The translations under genes were made by a program, and so were the position numbers. This document shows positions 24,112 through 36,465 of a stretch of 64,000 nucleotides of DNA, in pieces (the stretch's first letter is position 1; each line of letters starts with the position of its first letter). The notes beneath the pieces are model-generated. The model was given only the letters and a program-made list of their open reading frames with translations, did no database searches and was not told the DNA's origin. Origin of the DNA: Plectrocnemia conspersa (Eukaryota; Arthropoda; Insecta; Trichoptera; Polycentropodidae); contig VTFK01000099.1 in NCBI GenBank assembly GCA_009617715.1, forward strand, positions 372,001-436,000, given 5' to 3'.

Positions 24112-24471
24112 GCGGCAGCGAGTGAGCGTTTGTTAGAATTGTGAGCACCCCATGAATAACTCTCTGCAATAAATGTAATTTATAAATAATATGTATAAAC
24201 AAATAAATAAATAGTTTTTTTATAATAAATTTGATTTCCGATAAAGAAAAAAGTACCTATTTTATATTAACTGGTTTGTTTAATAAACACAATTTTGAAC
24301 CAGACGTAAACAATGACCGCGACAGATTTTAGAAAACCTTAAACACGATTTACCTCTATTTATACATATTATTTATTTACATACAATTATAAATGCCTTT
24401 TTTTAATAGGTTTGTCGCAAAAGTTATTAATGGGGTGCTCACTATTCTGACTAACGCTCACTCGCTGCCGC
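24112..24471. repeat. Inverted pair of family G cores
   Basis: The core at 24112-24161 (minus) and the core at 24423-24471 (plus) face each other across ~260 bp, forming long imperfect arms that each begin or end with the GCGGCAGCGAGTGAGCG motif. This could be one element with long terminal inverted repeats or two independent insertions. The copy at 21261 shows homology beyond the core, favouring the latter or a fold-back element. Confidence 0.7.
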
Positions 24472-25261
24472 AAAAATATTATCTTTATAATTATATTTTT
24501 TCTGATGCATTTTTGGCGTAATTGTATCGCATTTCTTTAAATATATAATGTGGTGTATCTTTCTAATTTAATGAACTAGCGTCTGGTTCTTGGATGTTTT
24601 AATATGACATGTCATTTAGAATGAGAGAGTTTTTTTACCAGTTTTGGATTTGAATATTTATTAAACTATTCGTGAAATTTTATAGTTGTACAGAGTTAAT
24701 TTTTAACTTTTAAAAACACCAAAATCACCAAATTCTTTAACACACAGTAATGTATTATTTTTTGTTTTTTTGCATAACTATAAAACATATTTTTTTTAGT
24801 ATATTAAAGAAGATTGGGCCAATTTTTGTTATTTAAAACAGATATAGCTGACGAAAAAAAATCGCTTTGTAATTGCCGAAATTCCATAAATTACTCAGGC
24901 AGCTGTGGACTTAATCAAAATATGGTAAATTTTTTGATCTCTTTCAAAGCAATACAAATATTTTTTAATTTAGGTATGTCCAAATTAATTAATTATGGTA
25001 TTTTCGGCGACAAGGATTTTTAAAATAAAACTTCGTACAAATGTAAAGATTGAATTGCTAAATCCTCTTACATGTTTGATATTGAAATAAATAATCTTGA
25101 GACTTTTTATTTCTTTTTTATATTAAATTTATGTGAATATATGTATATTTGTATTCGGTTTTAAACCTTATATGTAGCCCTCATTGTAAAATTACACAAA
25201 TTATTTCTCATTGAAATAAACATGTATTTTAAAGCCAAAATTTGCACCCTAATGTTTTTTA

Positions 25262-25372
25262 TAAATTTCTATCGTGTCTGTGAGATTTTTTTCATGTATT
25301 AGTAATTTTAATCGTTCATCACAAATTACGTTTTTTCATATCTTACTGATCTCACTGATGAATTTCGTAATA
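25262..25372 (+). repeat. SINE-like repeat tail, copy 2
   Basis: It shares ATTTCTATCGTGTCT with 51140-51154, then TAGTAATTTTAATCGTTCATC and TCTCACTGATGAATTTCGTAAT-like motifs in the same order as 51135-51265. The 5' part with the B box is absent, consistent with 5' truncation. Confidence 0.5.
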
Positions 25373-25963
25373 AATAATTAAAATTAAATAGGGCAATAAT
25401 TTGATTATGAGCTAAAACAATAATTTAATATTAATTTTAATTAGTTATTGATTGTGTTTGCACCGTTGAAACGCAAGTTTTTTTCAATTAATGAATATTG
25501 CCTAATTTAATCAAATAATAAATATAGAATTTTTGACTTTTATACGTGAATGTATTTTGTTGGCAGCTGCAGTAAACAAATTTATAGCTGAGTCTATATT
25601 TTATAGCCACAGATAGTACACTTGTAATCTTGTTAAAGTCTTTATCGTACACTTGTACCATATTTTATTCTCGAACAACCCTTTTGGGACATAAAAACAG
25701 ATAAATTCAAATACATGTATATAAATACATGACACGTATGGATATTCCATATAGTACGTCAACTTAGAATGGACGTGTGTTTAAAAATAATATAAAATAA
25801 TGGCATTTTTCATAGAAGTCCGTTGATGTATCAACATTTTCTCTATACAATAAAATGCACAATTTTATTGCTATTTACATATAAACTTTTATTACTAATA
25901 TATTAACTAAAAATGCTTTGATAAAATACAAAAAAAATTATTGATTATGATACGTGTTACATA

Positions 25964-26187
25964 ATAACCCTTTTAGTGAGTCGCCTGTTATTTATTTTCA
26001 TGCGTCAGTATCTCTTTCTAAAAATAAATATAAAATACTTTGTTTACTGATAAAGGAAGCTAGTACAATAATCTTTAATATTTTTTTTTTAAATAATTCG
26101 TTAACTTGTTTTAAAAAAATTAATTTGTTTAAAAAAAATTATTTAACAAGTAATTCCCCGGCGTGTCGCTGGCGCTCAAGTGGTTAA
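25964..26187 (-). mobile_element. piggyBac-like MITE, family A copy 2
   Basis: Inverted copy of 1927-2138. The right end is CGCCAGCGACAC-type sequence read in reverse, next to a TTAA at 26184-26187. The left end CCCTTTTAGTGAGTCGCCTG is next to ATAA (one change from TTAA) at 25964-25967. Internal blocks match copy 1. The open frame across it starts before the element and is not a gene. Confidence 0.8.
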
Positions 26188-26576
26188 ATAAATTATTTTA
26201 ATTAATCACACATATGTCAATGAATTAACTAATATGTATAATTATCCAATTTATTTATTTCATCAGGCGCATAATCAAACACCTTTTTTGTATAATTATT
26301 TTTCATGCCTCTCTTTTACTTATTTTCGCCTTGCTTTCGGACGCGTGTATAAAAAGTTCCGGGTCGGTCGTTAACCATTTCAGCGACGGAAGACGCCACT
26401 GTCGAAATCGACTGTGTTAACGCTTTTCTGCAGTACTGTTCTGTGGAAGTTTATGTAACTACTGCACACGCAGTGAAAATTCGGCGATCTAATCTAGAAT
26501 CTAATTACGGCTTCCGCCCGAAATGAACACCACTCTTTTAGACGGCCATTTTTGCGGTGAACACTGAACTAACCGC

Positions 26577-26764
26577 TTAACCCTCATGGGTAGTATTGAT
26601 TATTTTATATTAAGTATATACATATGCGTTGAGTTTGCCTTCGACTGGAATTATAATACAATATTCAGTGTCACATTAATGTTGCAAGAAAATATACCCT
26701 AAAGCGATAACAAAACAATCAGAACTAGCGATTTTATGTGGGGTACGTTAGTACCCCAGTTTAA
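26577..26764. mobile_element. Possible TTAA-flanked element with a terminal hairpin
   Basis: TTAA at 26577-26580 precedes CCCTCATGGGTAGTATTG. TTAA at 26761-26764 follows a perfect hairpin at 26739-26758 (TGGGGTAC, loop GTTA, GTACCCCA). Left GGGTAGTA and right GGGGTACTA (reverse-complemented) are loosely similar ends offset by a few bases. The assignment to a decayed piggyBac-like MITE is tentative. The hairpin itself is certain. Confidence 0.4.
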
Positions 26765-27967
26765 CATGTATTAAATGATATAATAATATATATGTTGTAA
26801 TTGTAGTACAAACAGTTATTTATTAAATATCAAAAGTATTATAAAGGCATGTTAAGATACGCATTATAAAAATATATGCTAAAACAGAAATCGTAAATTT
26901 ATTATGCAATGTGATTTTAGATAAAGATAAGAGATAAATCTAATGCTTGGAATGTGTCATGTTAAGTTATAGAGTATTGGTTTCAACAGGAATAAAAACA
27001 TGTGTTGTTTACGCTAAATGCCATTGACCTAATTTTTGTCAAAACATTATGCAGACCACTTTCTGTTGTTGTAAGAATCCACTATTCCTCGCACGTTAAA
27101 ATACAATCAATAAATAGATCGTTAATATTGTTTAAATAAAGTTCAGTTTAAACTATGTAGCTGTATATTTTTATTTTTCATTCAGTTCGTGCGGCACCCA
27201 TTTCTTAATATGTTCAACTTCTAGCTATTATAAGTCGTATAAAACTGGTACTAACTTTTTTGCAAGCTCTCAAATTGTTATGTTTAATTTGGTGAAGTAG
27301 TTTATTAATAATAATCATACCAAAAGTAATGTTTAATTAAGCATACTATCTGCACATATCTTTGCAAGATGCAAGTTGGTAGGGTTCAGAATCTGATATA
27401 CGTTTGATGGCCGTTAGGACCGCGAGCGCCGTTCGAAAAATTTAAGACACGCATATGCCGTACCTTTGACGTTTGAGTTTATTCATTAGAGTCGCTACAT
27501 AGTTATTTTTTATTTTCAATTCAATAGCTCAATTCAAATTAATTTTTATAAAAATACAGAATAATAAAGACACTTTAAAATAATATTACCATAAACACGA
27601 TAAAATATTTTGTATAGATATGTGAACGTGTTTTTTATATGCACTATTGAAGTTTAAACTTAAAAATTAGTGATTGTAAAAATGAGCAATTCTCAGTTAG
27701 CTTTAGAAAAACCAAACAACAATATATATAAAATCTTTAAAAAATTAAAATGCGATAGCTGCAGTACAAACGAGTTTTTTATTATCTTTTTTAATGGCCT
27801 AATTTATTGTTTTTACATAAGCTTAAATAAACCAATGCCTTTAAATTACATATTTTTAGAAGGAATGCTCACTTTGATACTATGACTGCCAAAGTTTGCC
27901 AGTAAAATACGAACTCTTAACTTAATACATATTTTATAGAGTGATAAGATCTGAATTAAATAAAAAA

Positions 27968-28235
27968 AGTCTGGTTCCGCCCTGAATCATCGACATTGGT
28001 AGAGGGTCAATACAGAAAGGAGCGTTTAAATCCCTTCCTTTGATGGTATATAAGCCAGAACAGTTCCACCAAAATTTCAGTCAAGACTCACTCGAAACTA
28101 GAGCAGATAACTCACACTTCGCTTCCGACTTGGAATAACGAGGGTTCATCCCAACTCTCACCAATCAAAGCCAGTTAATTAAATAAATAAAATTAATCTA
28201 GTTTTGCAACGTTATACTGTATCAATCAGCGTCGG
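27968..28235 (+). mobile_element. LTR-like promoter fragment (possible solo LTR), copy 1
   Basis: The segment begins AGTCTGGTTCCGCCCTGAAT. It contains a TATA box (TATATAAG, 28047-28054), an initiator-like TTCAGTC with its A 32 bp downstream, a DPE-like AGATA near +27, and later an AATAAA tract before a GTTATACTGTATCAA motif. The first ~125 bp recur inverted at 34140-34246, and the GTTATACTGTATCAA motif recurs at 34273. A compact core promoter plus polyadenylation signal in a repeated unit suggests an LTR. Exact ends and target duplication were not resolved. Confidence 0.5.
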
Positions 28236-28239
28236 TCAC

Positions 28240-28790
28240 ATTTGAAATTGGTCAATCAAAATTTTGACGGTTTAATCTAACGCTTTTACAATAAAACATC
28301 ACACGCGCGCCGCCATATGACAACGCGTACCGCACGCGCCCGGTAACATAAGCATAATGTACATTTAAACATGTGTGTAGATTATTTCACACCGCGAAGC
28401 GAGAATTGATTCAATTTTGTATATACCGGGTAAATTTACATTGAATTAGGTCCGCAAAAGGGGAAGAGCTAAGTATCCTTGAACCCACTCTAGCCACGAT
28501 CGCTTATGGCAACACTGCAGATAGAGACGCGCTCGTAAATTGCGGCAATAACGCGCTAAAACGCGACCATGAATCACTTCGATCATAACACCCGCTTAAT
28601 TTATGACTCGGAAGAGTCGTACTCGTTTTTTGTAATATTTTTCGCACGTGACGCGTGTAAATGTTAAAATTAAACAGGTTAAATGAAAATAAATCAAAGT
28701 GATGGATATGGGAGTTAAACGGCTCATTTCTATTCAGAATGCGAATTTTTTTTATCGCCAAGCTTTTTTAATCTGTTTTATTTTCATTGG
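28240..28790. other. GC-richer unique block
   Basis: It contains CG-rich pieces (28300-28345, 28490-28660) without repeat partners in the window. No coding motif was recognised. Confidence 0.3.
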
Positions 28791-29529
28791 ATGATTCATA
28801 TCATACGATTGTATTATTTAGTACATGTACTTTATTATATTAATCTGCCAGGGATTTGGATACATATGATTATGATAATGACGGTACGTTCGCCTTAAAC
28901 TTTTATGACTCCAGAGCTCACCTTTCGAGAGTTTTTTTCTGCTTAACCATGGTTATATTTGCTTTTATTTTTCTTATTGCTAAAAAAATATAATACTTCA
29001 ATATAAAATATTTACACTATCATTTATTGTCAACCAAATAAAAGCTCATTTATATTTTTTCTCAAGTTTTCGAATTGCGATTTATTATAAATGAATAAGT
29101 TTTCTTGGAAAAAAGTGTACGTAATAGCTTTTCTTCGCTTAAATTTTTATCAGATTTGTCAAAACGATGTGTAAGAAAGTATAGTTGCCAAGATATCTAA
29201 GAAACATGGTGAAAAGCAATAGTCGAACTTACTTATCTCTTCATATCTATGATAGCTTTATCACTGTACTTTCAGCCATTCCGAATTGTCATTTTATTCT
29301 CGACATCGACTATTATTAAAGATAGCTAGATATAGAGTCGAGATAAACGACCTCTTTTTCAATCTCAAGATCCGGAAGATAAGTTTCCTTTTTCAAGAGG
29401 TTGTGTCTGTCAAGTATCATGAGCTTTTAATTGGACCTTGCTTTATTTTTTAATACAAAAGTATCTTCACAATTAATGTTTTGCTTTATAATCAACAACT
29501 AAAGTTTGAATAAATATTTTCGTCCTACA

Positions 29530-29714
29530 TTAACCCTTTAGTTGCCGAAACCGATATAACGTCTTTTGCTACTTTTGCATCAATACAAAGAAAAATTCGG
29601 ATACATTTAAAATGAACTGTTTAATAATTCCCTTAAGATAAAATAACCTTTTTTTATTTATTTTGTAATACATCAATATTTAAGAAATAAAAATCTCGGC
29701 AATCAAAGTGTTAT
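29530..29714 (+). mobile_element. piggyBac-like MITE, family C
   Basis: TTAA (29530-29533) is followed by CCCTTTAGTTGCCGA. The right end reverse-complements to CACTTTGATTGCCGA next to TTAT. The 15-bp inverted repeat has three mismatches around ~177 bp. The left end and next ~40 bp resemble 30354-30440 (family C truncated) and 57906-57930, so this is a small family. Confidence 0.65.
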
Positions 29715-30114
29715 AATCGCAACACGAGTTCGCCAGAGTTTTTCTTTTTCATTACGATAGAGTGCATCTTTGTTTTTTGAGTGCACGTACTCTCATTTCA
29801 GAGCTTTTAATATTTATACATATCGGTATTCTTAAAAAGTAAATTAAATTAAATATTAGTGTAATATAAAATATAAGATATATATATATATATATTAAAT
29901 TTTCTGTACATAATAAAATATATAAAATAAAATATTTAAAATACATTATTATACTTTTTTACATTAATTTACTTAAAAATATACTTAAATTTAATTTAAA
30001 AATATGTTTTTCCACATTTTGTGTCATTTATGTGGATTTTTCTGGATACCATAACTGTCGTTATTTTATCATATTAACCTAAAACTTACTTTGAAAATTA
30101 AACTTGTTAATTTC

Positions 30115-30730
30115 TCAGGTCTGATCCGCTATCTTGTTTCAAAATGACGGATATTTCAAAATTTCTAAAATTCAAAAAAAAGGCAAAAATATTTTAAAAT
30201 TTGAATTAAAAAAAAAAAGGATTGCTGTGAAATTTATATAAGATATAACGATATATGAGGACACAATAACTGTCGTGGTTTACATCATACGGACTTACTT
30301 TAAAAAATAATCTTAATAATATTATTTTGATTCGCCATATAAATGGTGGCTATTTAACCCTTTACGGAAACTGATATATCGGCTTTGGCTACACTTAGCG
30401 AGAACTGCCGGATCCGACGGTCTGAAATGGAAGTATCCAATACATTTTCAAGGTCTGTAACCATTATCTTGTATATAAAATGATTTATATATATATATAT
30501 CAAGGTATATGATACATATCTTAAATTCAAAATGACAGATATTTTAAAATTTCTAAAATTCAAAAATTGGTGACACCGGTTGTTGTAAAAAAGGCAAAAA
30601 TATTTTAAAATTTAAATTTAAAAAAATAACTGTCGTGATTTACATCATACGGACTTACATTAAAATGAATCTTATTAATATCTTGGCTAATCTGTTTCGC
30701 CATATTGTTTCTAAATGGTGGCTATTTAAA
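30115..30730. repeat. ~390-bp local duplication interrupted by a TTAA insertion
   Basis: The block 30141-30356 (TATTTCAAAATTTCTAAAATTC ... ACTGTCGTGGTTTACATCAT ... GGTGGCTATTTAA) is repeated at 30538-30728. The left copy is followed at its TTAA (30354-30357) by CCCTTTACGGAAACTGATAT, a family C end. The right copy continues uninterrupted (GGTGGCTATTTAAATATT), giving a pre-insertion reference site. A weaker third ACTGTCGT unit lies near 30053. Confidence 0.75.
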
Positions 30731-31800
30731 TATTAAAAAATATCTCCTACTATAAAAATTTAAAAAAAATAGTAAAAAAGTAAAATATGTTTAAAGATAT
30801 AAATTCAAATAAAATCTAAAATACTAAAAAAGAATTATATTTCAAGATAAAATAATAATTTCTGTGGAATATAGCAAATAAATTTGCTAAAGAAAGGTCA
30901 TGTAGTGCTGTAAAATAAAAATTAACTCAATATTGAGTACAGATTAAAAAAAAATTCTCACCATATCAACTGGTAAGATTAAAATGTAAATTAAATTTTT
31001 GGTAAAATTAAACTTTTAGAATTAAAAATATTTACCAAGTTGATTTTTTAATTTTCAAGTCTCCATAGTAGAAAAATAAAATCTTAAAATCCTAGTGTAC
31101 ATTCTTTTTTATTTACATAAAGTTACAGTGCTTCGTTAAAACAAATTATAAATTAAATTTAAAAAAAACGTTTCAAAATATAATTTAAATAAAATTAAAA
31201 TATATTTTTTTTAATTTTTAAAACTCTAATAGATAGTATTATATTGCAAAAATTTAAATAAAAAACTTTTTTTACACACTTTTATTTAAAAAAAATACTA
31301 CTCAAATCTTGCGGCTTTACTGGACGGAATTTTTTGCAAATATTTATGGGGCCAATTAAAAGGGAAAGTCATTTAAAAATTAGTTTTTTTTACCTAATGG
31401 TAATTTATGTATTCAAAAAAAATAAAATCATCAAAGAGTTGACTTTAGATTGAATTCACAAACTTATTTTGATTCATTAAGATTAAAATTAAATAAACTA
31501 TAACCCCTTTTAAACCAGTAAAAATTTTGCCATTAAACACAATCATTAATCGTTAATTATTTGCATATTTTACGGTGTCTAACAGATCTCTCAAAAACAT
31601 CCAAAACTTTAAATTGACATATGGTTTACCAGGATCATGATTATTATTTACTTTTCAAAACAATACACATAGCATCATTATCTCATTTATCGAATAATTA
31701 TTATTAATTTTATTCATCTCATTGTACGTATTGCAGTAGCACGTAATCGTTTTTCTGCACATTAGCACATACGAAGTAGCATGTAATATTCTTTAATAAA
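30731..31800. other. Extremely AT-rich sequence, no gene seen
   Basis: Dominated by A- and T-runs. No TIR, tandem structure or coding frame was recognised. Confidence 0.45.
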
Positions 31801-31836
31801 TAAAAGTTAAAAATATCACAATTGATCTATAAATGT

Positions 31837-31920
31837 CAGCCATAATGACATGTACATATGTCACGTCGCTTCTGTCACCGTACTTGTGACAGACAGACAG
31901 ACACGTGTATTTTCTGTTTT
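31837..31920 (+). repeat. Dispersed repeat family H, copy 1
   Basis: CAGCCATAATGACATGTACA ... GTCACGTCGCT ... AGACAGACAGACAC ... TATTTTCT matches 55349-55430 in order and orientation with few differences. TGACATGTACATATGTCA inside it is an interrupted palindrome. The family is unknown. Confidence 0.7.
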
Positions 31921-33511
31921 TTGTTCAGATTTGGCACAGTTTTGCTTTCTATATTTTGGCGAGCCGGCAAGCGCTAAAAACCATAAATTTGCAATTAATT
32001 ATTGCCTTTATAAATGCACATAAAAACATTCTATAAAGATATAATAGGTTAGAGTTTCGGTAACAGTTTTGTTACACAACAATTTTTGCTAGCTTCAATA
32101 ATTATTACCGAGTTAATAATGGTTTTTATTATTGAAAAAATAGTAAAAAATGCTTCAATATTTTTTTTGAATAAATGTACTATTACTCTATAATTACAAA
32201 TTAAAATTATTAGTAAAAAAGAAATTAAAGCTAAACAATATAATTAAAATATGTTGCTTTTCTCTTTCTCCATTCTCACAATTTATACATCAAATTGCGT
32301 AAACACACAAACATGGTAAAATAATCAGATACAGTAAACATAATTTATTAATCTGACGAAGTGTGTTTAACTGAAACGTAAAGGTTAAACCGCCTTCGCT
32401 TCCACTTACTCGGCGTATGAAACATCATACATTTTAGGCAAAAGTCAACATCTTGACGAGATTATTGTGCCGTTTCGACGAAAGACATTTGACCTTTTGC
32501 GCAAAAGTCTTGAATAAATGAAGTGTAAAGCTCCGACGCGACCACTTAACCGTCCAAACCTTACAATCTTTCGATAAATTGTTAATTTCAAGTTCAACCA
32601 ACTCGAAATTGATTCGATTATAATAGAGCAGTATCGAGTGAACATTTAACCGTTACCCGTATATCGATTATGAGCCAGAAGCGCTAGCTAAATTGTATAG
32701 TCACATAAAGTAAAATGTAGACAGAATGGAAGAAGTTATCGCCACGCTGCAGTGGTTCTTAACGTTTTTTGGGTCGTGTTACCCGTCGAGGATTTATTGG
32801 AGGCTATATGTTATTTTGGCTCTGAAAATAAACGTAAATTTATAAAATGTATTGCAGTAGAATCGTGAACCTTTTAAGTGCATATATAACTCTGCTATAT
32901 TGGTTTTAGTATGGATACCGTATTACTTTATTCTTTACTCTTAGTGGAAGATGTAAGGATCTTGTGCAGAAAATCTTGTTCAAATGTGCTAGCGAAATTA
33001 AATTTATTTATTCATACACGTATCGTTCTATGTATTTTTAAAGCTTAGTTTTAGTTCTATATAAATGTTAATAGAATCAACAAATATATTTGCTAGAGGG
33101 AGAGTCATGTAGTGTTATGTGCTAATGTTATGACAACAATAAAAAATATACAATTATTAAGAAGCTTAATATTAGGTACAGATTTTATTAATCATTTATT
33201 ATCTTTAGTTTTTGCCAAAAAAAATATGTAGTATTTGTATGCTCTAAATACAATGTTTGCAATGATTGTAACTACAAATTTAAACTAGACTCTCAATAAT
33301 TTTTCTACTAAGTTAATATTAGATTTTTTTTGCAAAATATGGTTTTTGAATCATAGTGTGTGTTTTCAATGAAGTAAATTACATTATAGTGATTTTTATA
33401 TACTAGAATATAAATTACATTTTTAGTCTAAGATATTTTCTGGCTTTACTATTTGCGCAATATGAATATAAATATACTTGTTTGTTTTTGCTTCTATACT
33501 GCGTCACATAA

Positions 33512-33757
33512 TCAACAAGTTATCTTAAGGCTCGGGTTGAACTCTTGGGATTTGGGTAACTGCTTAGCTGAACCTAAACGGTCAAGGAAAAATAGGCTGC
33601 TTTTTGAGTTTCTGAGGGCTGTCTCGGTTGATTCAGCGTAGCACACTACTTGTTGCAAATTTGGCTCAACTCTAGTCATTTCAATCCTAATTTCTGGGCA
33701 CAATGCTTTGACTAAAATTCTTGATAAAAATTCTGATGTAAATAAGTTGTACAACAA
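33512..33757 (-). pseudogene. Possible retrotransposon gag fragment
   Basis: An 81-codon minus-strand frame contains LSRILVKALCPEIRIEMTRV, then EPNLQQVVCYAESTETALRN. The pattern (hydrophobic helix, L-C-P-E-I-R, then an alanine/glutamate-rich helix) is reminiscent of the C-terminal capsid region of insect Gypsy/Pao Gag proteins, but no zinc knuckle or other domain is present. The segment is GC-richer than its flanks. Other explanations are an unknown host exon or chance. Confidence 0.3.
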
Positions 33758-34139
33758 CGTTATGGCTTATATAGCATTAAAGAAAGAAAACAAATCAAAT
33801 GTTTCTTACAGTCTTCGATCCTTTAATAAATTCTAATAATTCCAGGTAAAATCATAAAATCATCTATTCTATATGGCATGTGTTACGGCGTAATGATAGA
33901 TTTAAAATCAATAAATTTGGCAAAGTGGTTATCATCTGGAATGTACAATTTTGGGACGCTGCGTTTAGTACCTATTTAGCTGTGAAATTTGGTACTGTTT
34001 AAGCATTACATGAAAACACATTTACGCAGATACGCATAACTGCTCTTTTTTTATTGCGCCGATGAAAACTTTGATTAATAATTAATTTTAGGGACACAAA
34101 TAAACAAATGTCTAAAAGAGTTATTTCGTTATTGAAGTG

Positions 34140-34290
34140 AATTTAGTACCGCCATGTTCTGACTTATATAAAATTGGAAAAAAACAACCGTCCCTTGCAA
34201 TTATCGATCGTCAGGCCAATGCAATGATTTGGGGTGGAACCAGACTATTTGTTATTGTCTAATAAATATATTGTTATACTGTATCAACAA
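34140..34290 (-). mobile_element. LTR-like promoter fragment, copy 2 (inverted, rearranged)
   Basis: On the minus strand from 34246 it reads AGTCTGGTTCCACCCCAAAT and later TATATAAGTCAGAACA (TATA at 34170-34163), matching copy 1 at 27968-28060. Immediately to the right, GTTATACTGTATCAA (34273-34287) matches the 3' part of copy 1 but on the + strand, implying an internal inversion or a head-to-head fragment pair. Confidence 0.5.
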
Positions 34291-34554
34291 CGTCATAATT
34301 CTATTGAATACAAAATCTATACTTCTATATATATATAACAACTAGTCTAAATAGTCCTATTCCATAAGAGCCGTATTATTATTATGAATCAAATGACAAC
34401 CCAATAAACTTAAGATTTTAAGGATGTAAACCAAATAAGTTAAAAAACATATGTATGGTTTCATACTTATTTTTTCACTTACTCTTCAGTTTGATTCATA
34501 AATATATTTGAAGCATATTTTGTGTTTAATAAATAGTATTTACAGCTTGGTTGT

Positions 34555-34625
34555 AAATATGTATTATTATTCTTATTATATGAGTATTATTATTCTTATT
34601 ATATTATATGCAGTACTATTTATTG
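34555..34625. repeat. Short tandem TATTATTATTCTTATTATAT x2
   Basis: Two near-adjacent copies of a 20-bp AT unit at about 34561 and 34587. Low-complexity expansion. Confidence 0.7.
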
Positions 34626-34639
34626 TAGTATAGTTTAGT

Positions 34640-34745
34640 TATACGGATGAGGCGCCGCTGGTCGTAGTCTTCCCGTCGAGATCCACCAAAGGAATGTGCC
34701 CTCCGCTGCCGTCACGGCAGTATTACCGGAATGCCGCCTAATTTT
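34640..34745. other. GC-rich island of ~100 bp
   Basis: It contains GAGGCGCCGCTGG and CCGCTGCCGTCACGGCAG, the latter with a small inverted repeat CTGCCGT/ACGGCAG. No frame or repeat partner was recognised. It could be a transposon remnant. Confidence 0.3.
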
Positions 34746-35214
34746 GCCCATAATAAATAAATGCATAGGCCTCAACGATGGTTACATTTTAAGAATCTGA
34801 ATCATTTATGTAAAATTCGAACAATTCAATTACATATTGATCCCTTGTGTCAGTTTATATCATTATTATAGCGAGGAATAATTTTATTTTATATAACGAC
34901 CATTTAAGTTCTCGTGCTTGATATAACTTATCATAAGAATGTATCATGTTCTTGCCTTGGAGCTCTTCAAATATTTATAGATTTTTGCTACTCATGGTTT
35001 TTGAAGGCATTGATTCTTAGTACCTTCTTATTTTTTTATTGCTCCATATCTTGTTTCATTATCCATTCTAATGGCATTTTAAACTTTGCTTCCCATTAGC
35101 GTTTTTCTCGCCATTTTTGGCGCATACCCTAAAAAATGAGTCAAAACCCCCATCCAGCATGATACGCAAGGTCGCTCGTGCACAATAAACCCTTCGATCT
35201 TATACGTTTTTGTT

Positions 35215-35505
35215 TTTTTATATTCTCCGTCTCAATGCGGGTGTTTGGCCAAAAACCCGCAGCAGAGCTCCCGCTGCCAAGTGGTGCGTCCGACCCAATT
35301 TCTGCTCCGCGAGATGCGATCTCGTAATCTCGTTGCCACGCAGCATCGGCGCCATTCTTGCGCCTCCCGGCCGCCTCCCCCCACTACCGTCTCCATCGGC
35401 CACTTCCCGTGATTGACGGCTATCTAGCCCCGACAAGTGGGATTCGATTAGCCCCGTCCAAAAATAGAATGCAACGAGAGCCGATTTGTCAGCAAACAAA
35501 AAAGT
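35215..35505. other. GC-rich unique block
   Basis: The most GC-rich 280 bp upstream of brp exons, with open frames on both strands (35210-35416 + and 35218-35499 -). Open frames on both strands are expected in GC-rich DNA lacking stop-prone AT codons. Neither shows a known motif, and no strong splice pair was seen. It is a candidate conserved regulatory element or promoter-proximal island. Confidence 0.35.
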
Positions 35506-36423
35506 TATTATTCTTTTTTTAAAGTTTGTTCGTGATGGGTTTTAGATTAGGGTTTACAATCCGAGGGTCGATTTTTTTACGAGGCTTAATTTAAACGGTA
35601 AAAAGAGGTATTTGCATAACAACTTATGCACGAAAAAGTATGCTAATTACTGTATAAAAAATATATTCGCTGTAATCATATATTAATCACCTCAAGCACG
35701 ATAATCAATAAAAGCATCGCGTTTTTAAATTTACTAAAACAGATTGCGTCAAAGTTAACGCAAAGGTCTTAACTGTATGAATGTAATATATAAATAACGA
35801 CAGCTATTAAAATAAAATACCAATTGTTATATTATATCGGTCTTGCTTTGATTTTAATATATTGTAGAGCAATTTATTTTTGCTCAAGTAACTTTTTTTT
35901 GTAAATAAAAGATTAAATTCTTATTAGTTTTTAAAAATTCAATATTTATTAAAATATAAAATATTAAAGCATTTAATATAAGCAGAGATTTTAGCATTTT
36001 TTATATACAATATAAAGTATAACATTTAAAGCTTAATATAGAAGTACGAAAAAATTAAAATGTCTAAAAATATATAATTAACACAATTATGTGAAGTAAA
36101 TGTTAAACATATTAGCATTAAAAACATAATGAAAAATTATACAAAAATAAAATGATATTTCTTTATACAACTTATCTTTGAAAGAATACACAAGTCTGGT
36201 TTATATAATTAAATTTTAATATTTATTTTACAATTATAAAAAAATTAAGAATAAAATTATAGCTTATTTTTATAACGTTAATTAAATATTTATAAATCAC
36301 TCAAATCTGATCAAAAGTAAATAATTATAAAATGAAATTAGATTAAAAAGTTTTTCGACTTTCTATTTAAAATATATATTCAGAAGAGTTATTTTTGTGT
36401 TCGATTTAAAAAAGGGTTAAAAT

Positions 36424-36465
36424 AGTGCGTGAGATTGCAACGCACGAACGTGTTCATTGGAAAAA
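36424..36465 (+). repeat. Short dispersed motif family I, copy 1
   Basis: GTGAGATTGCAACGCACGAA followed by CGTGTTC resembles 43205-43260 (minus) and 62440-62475 (plus), sharing AACGCACGA[A/G][C/T]GTGTT. Confidence 0.55.
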
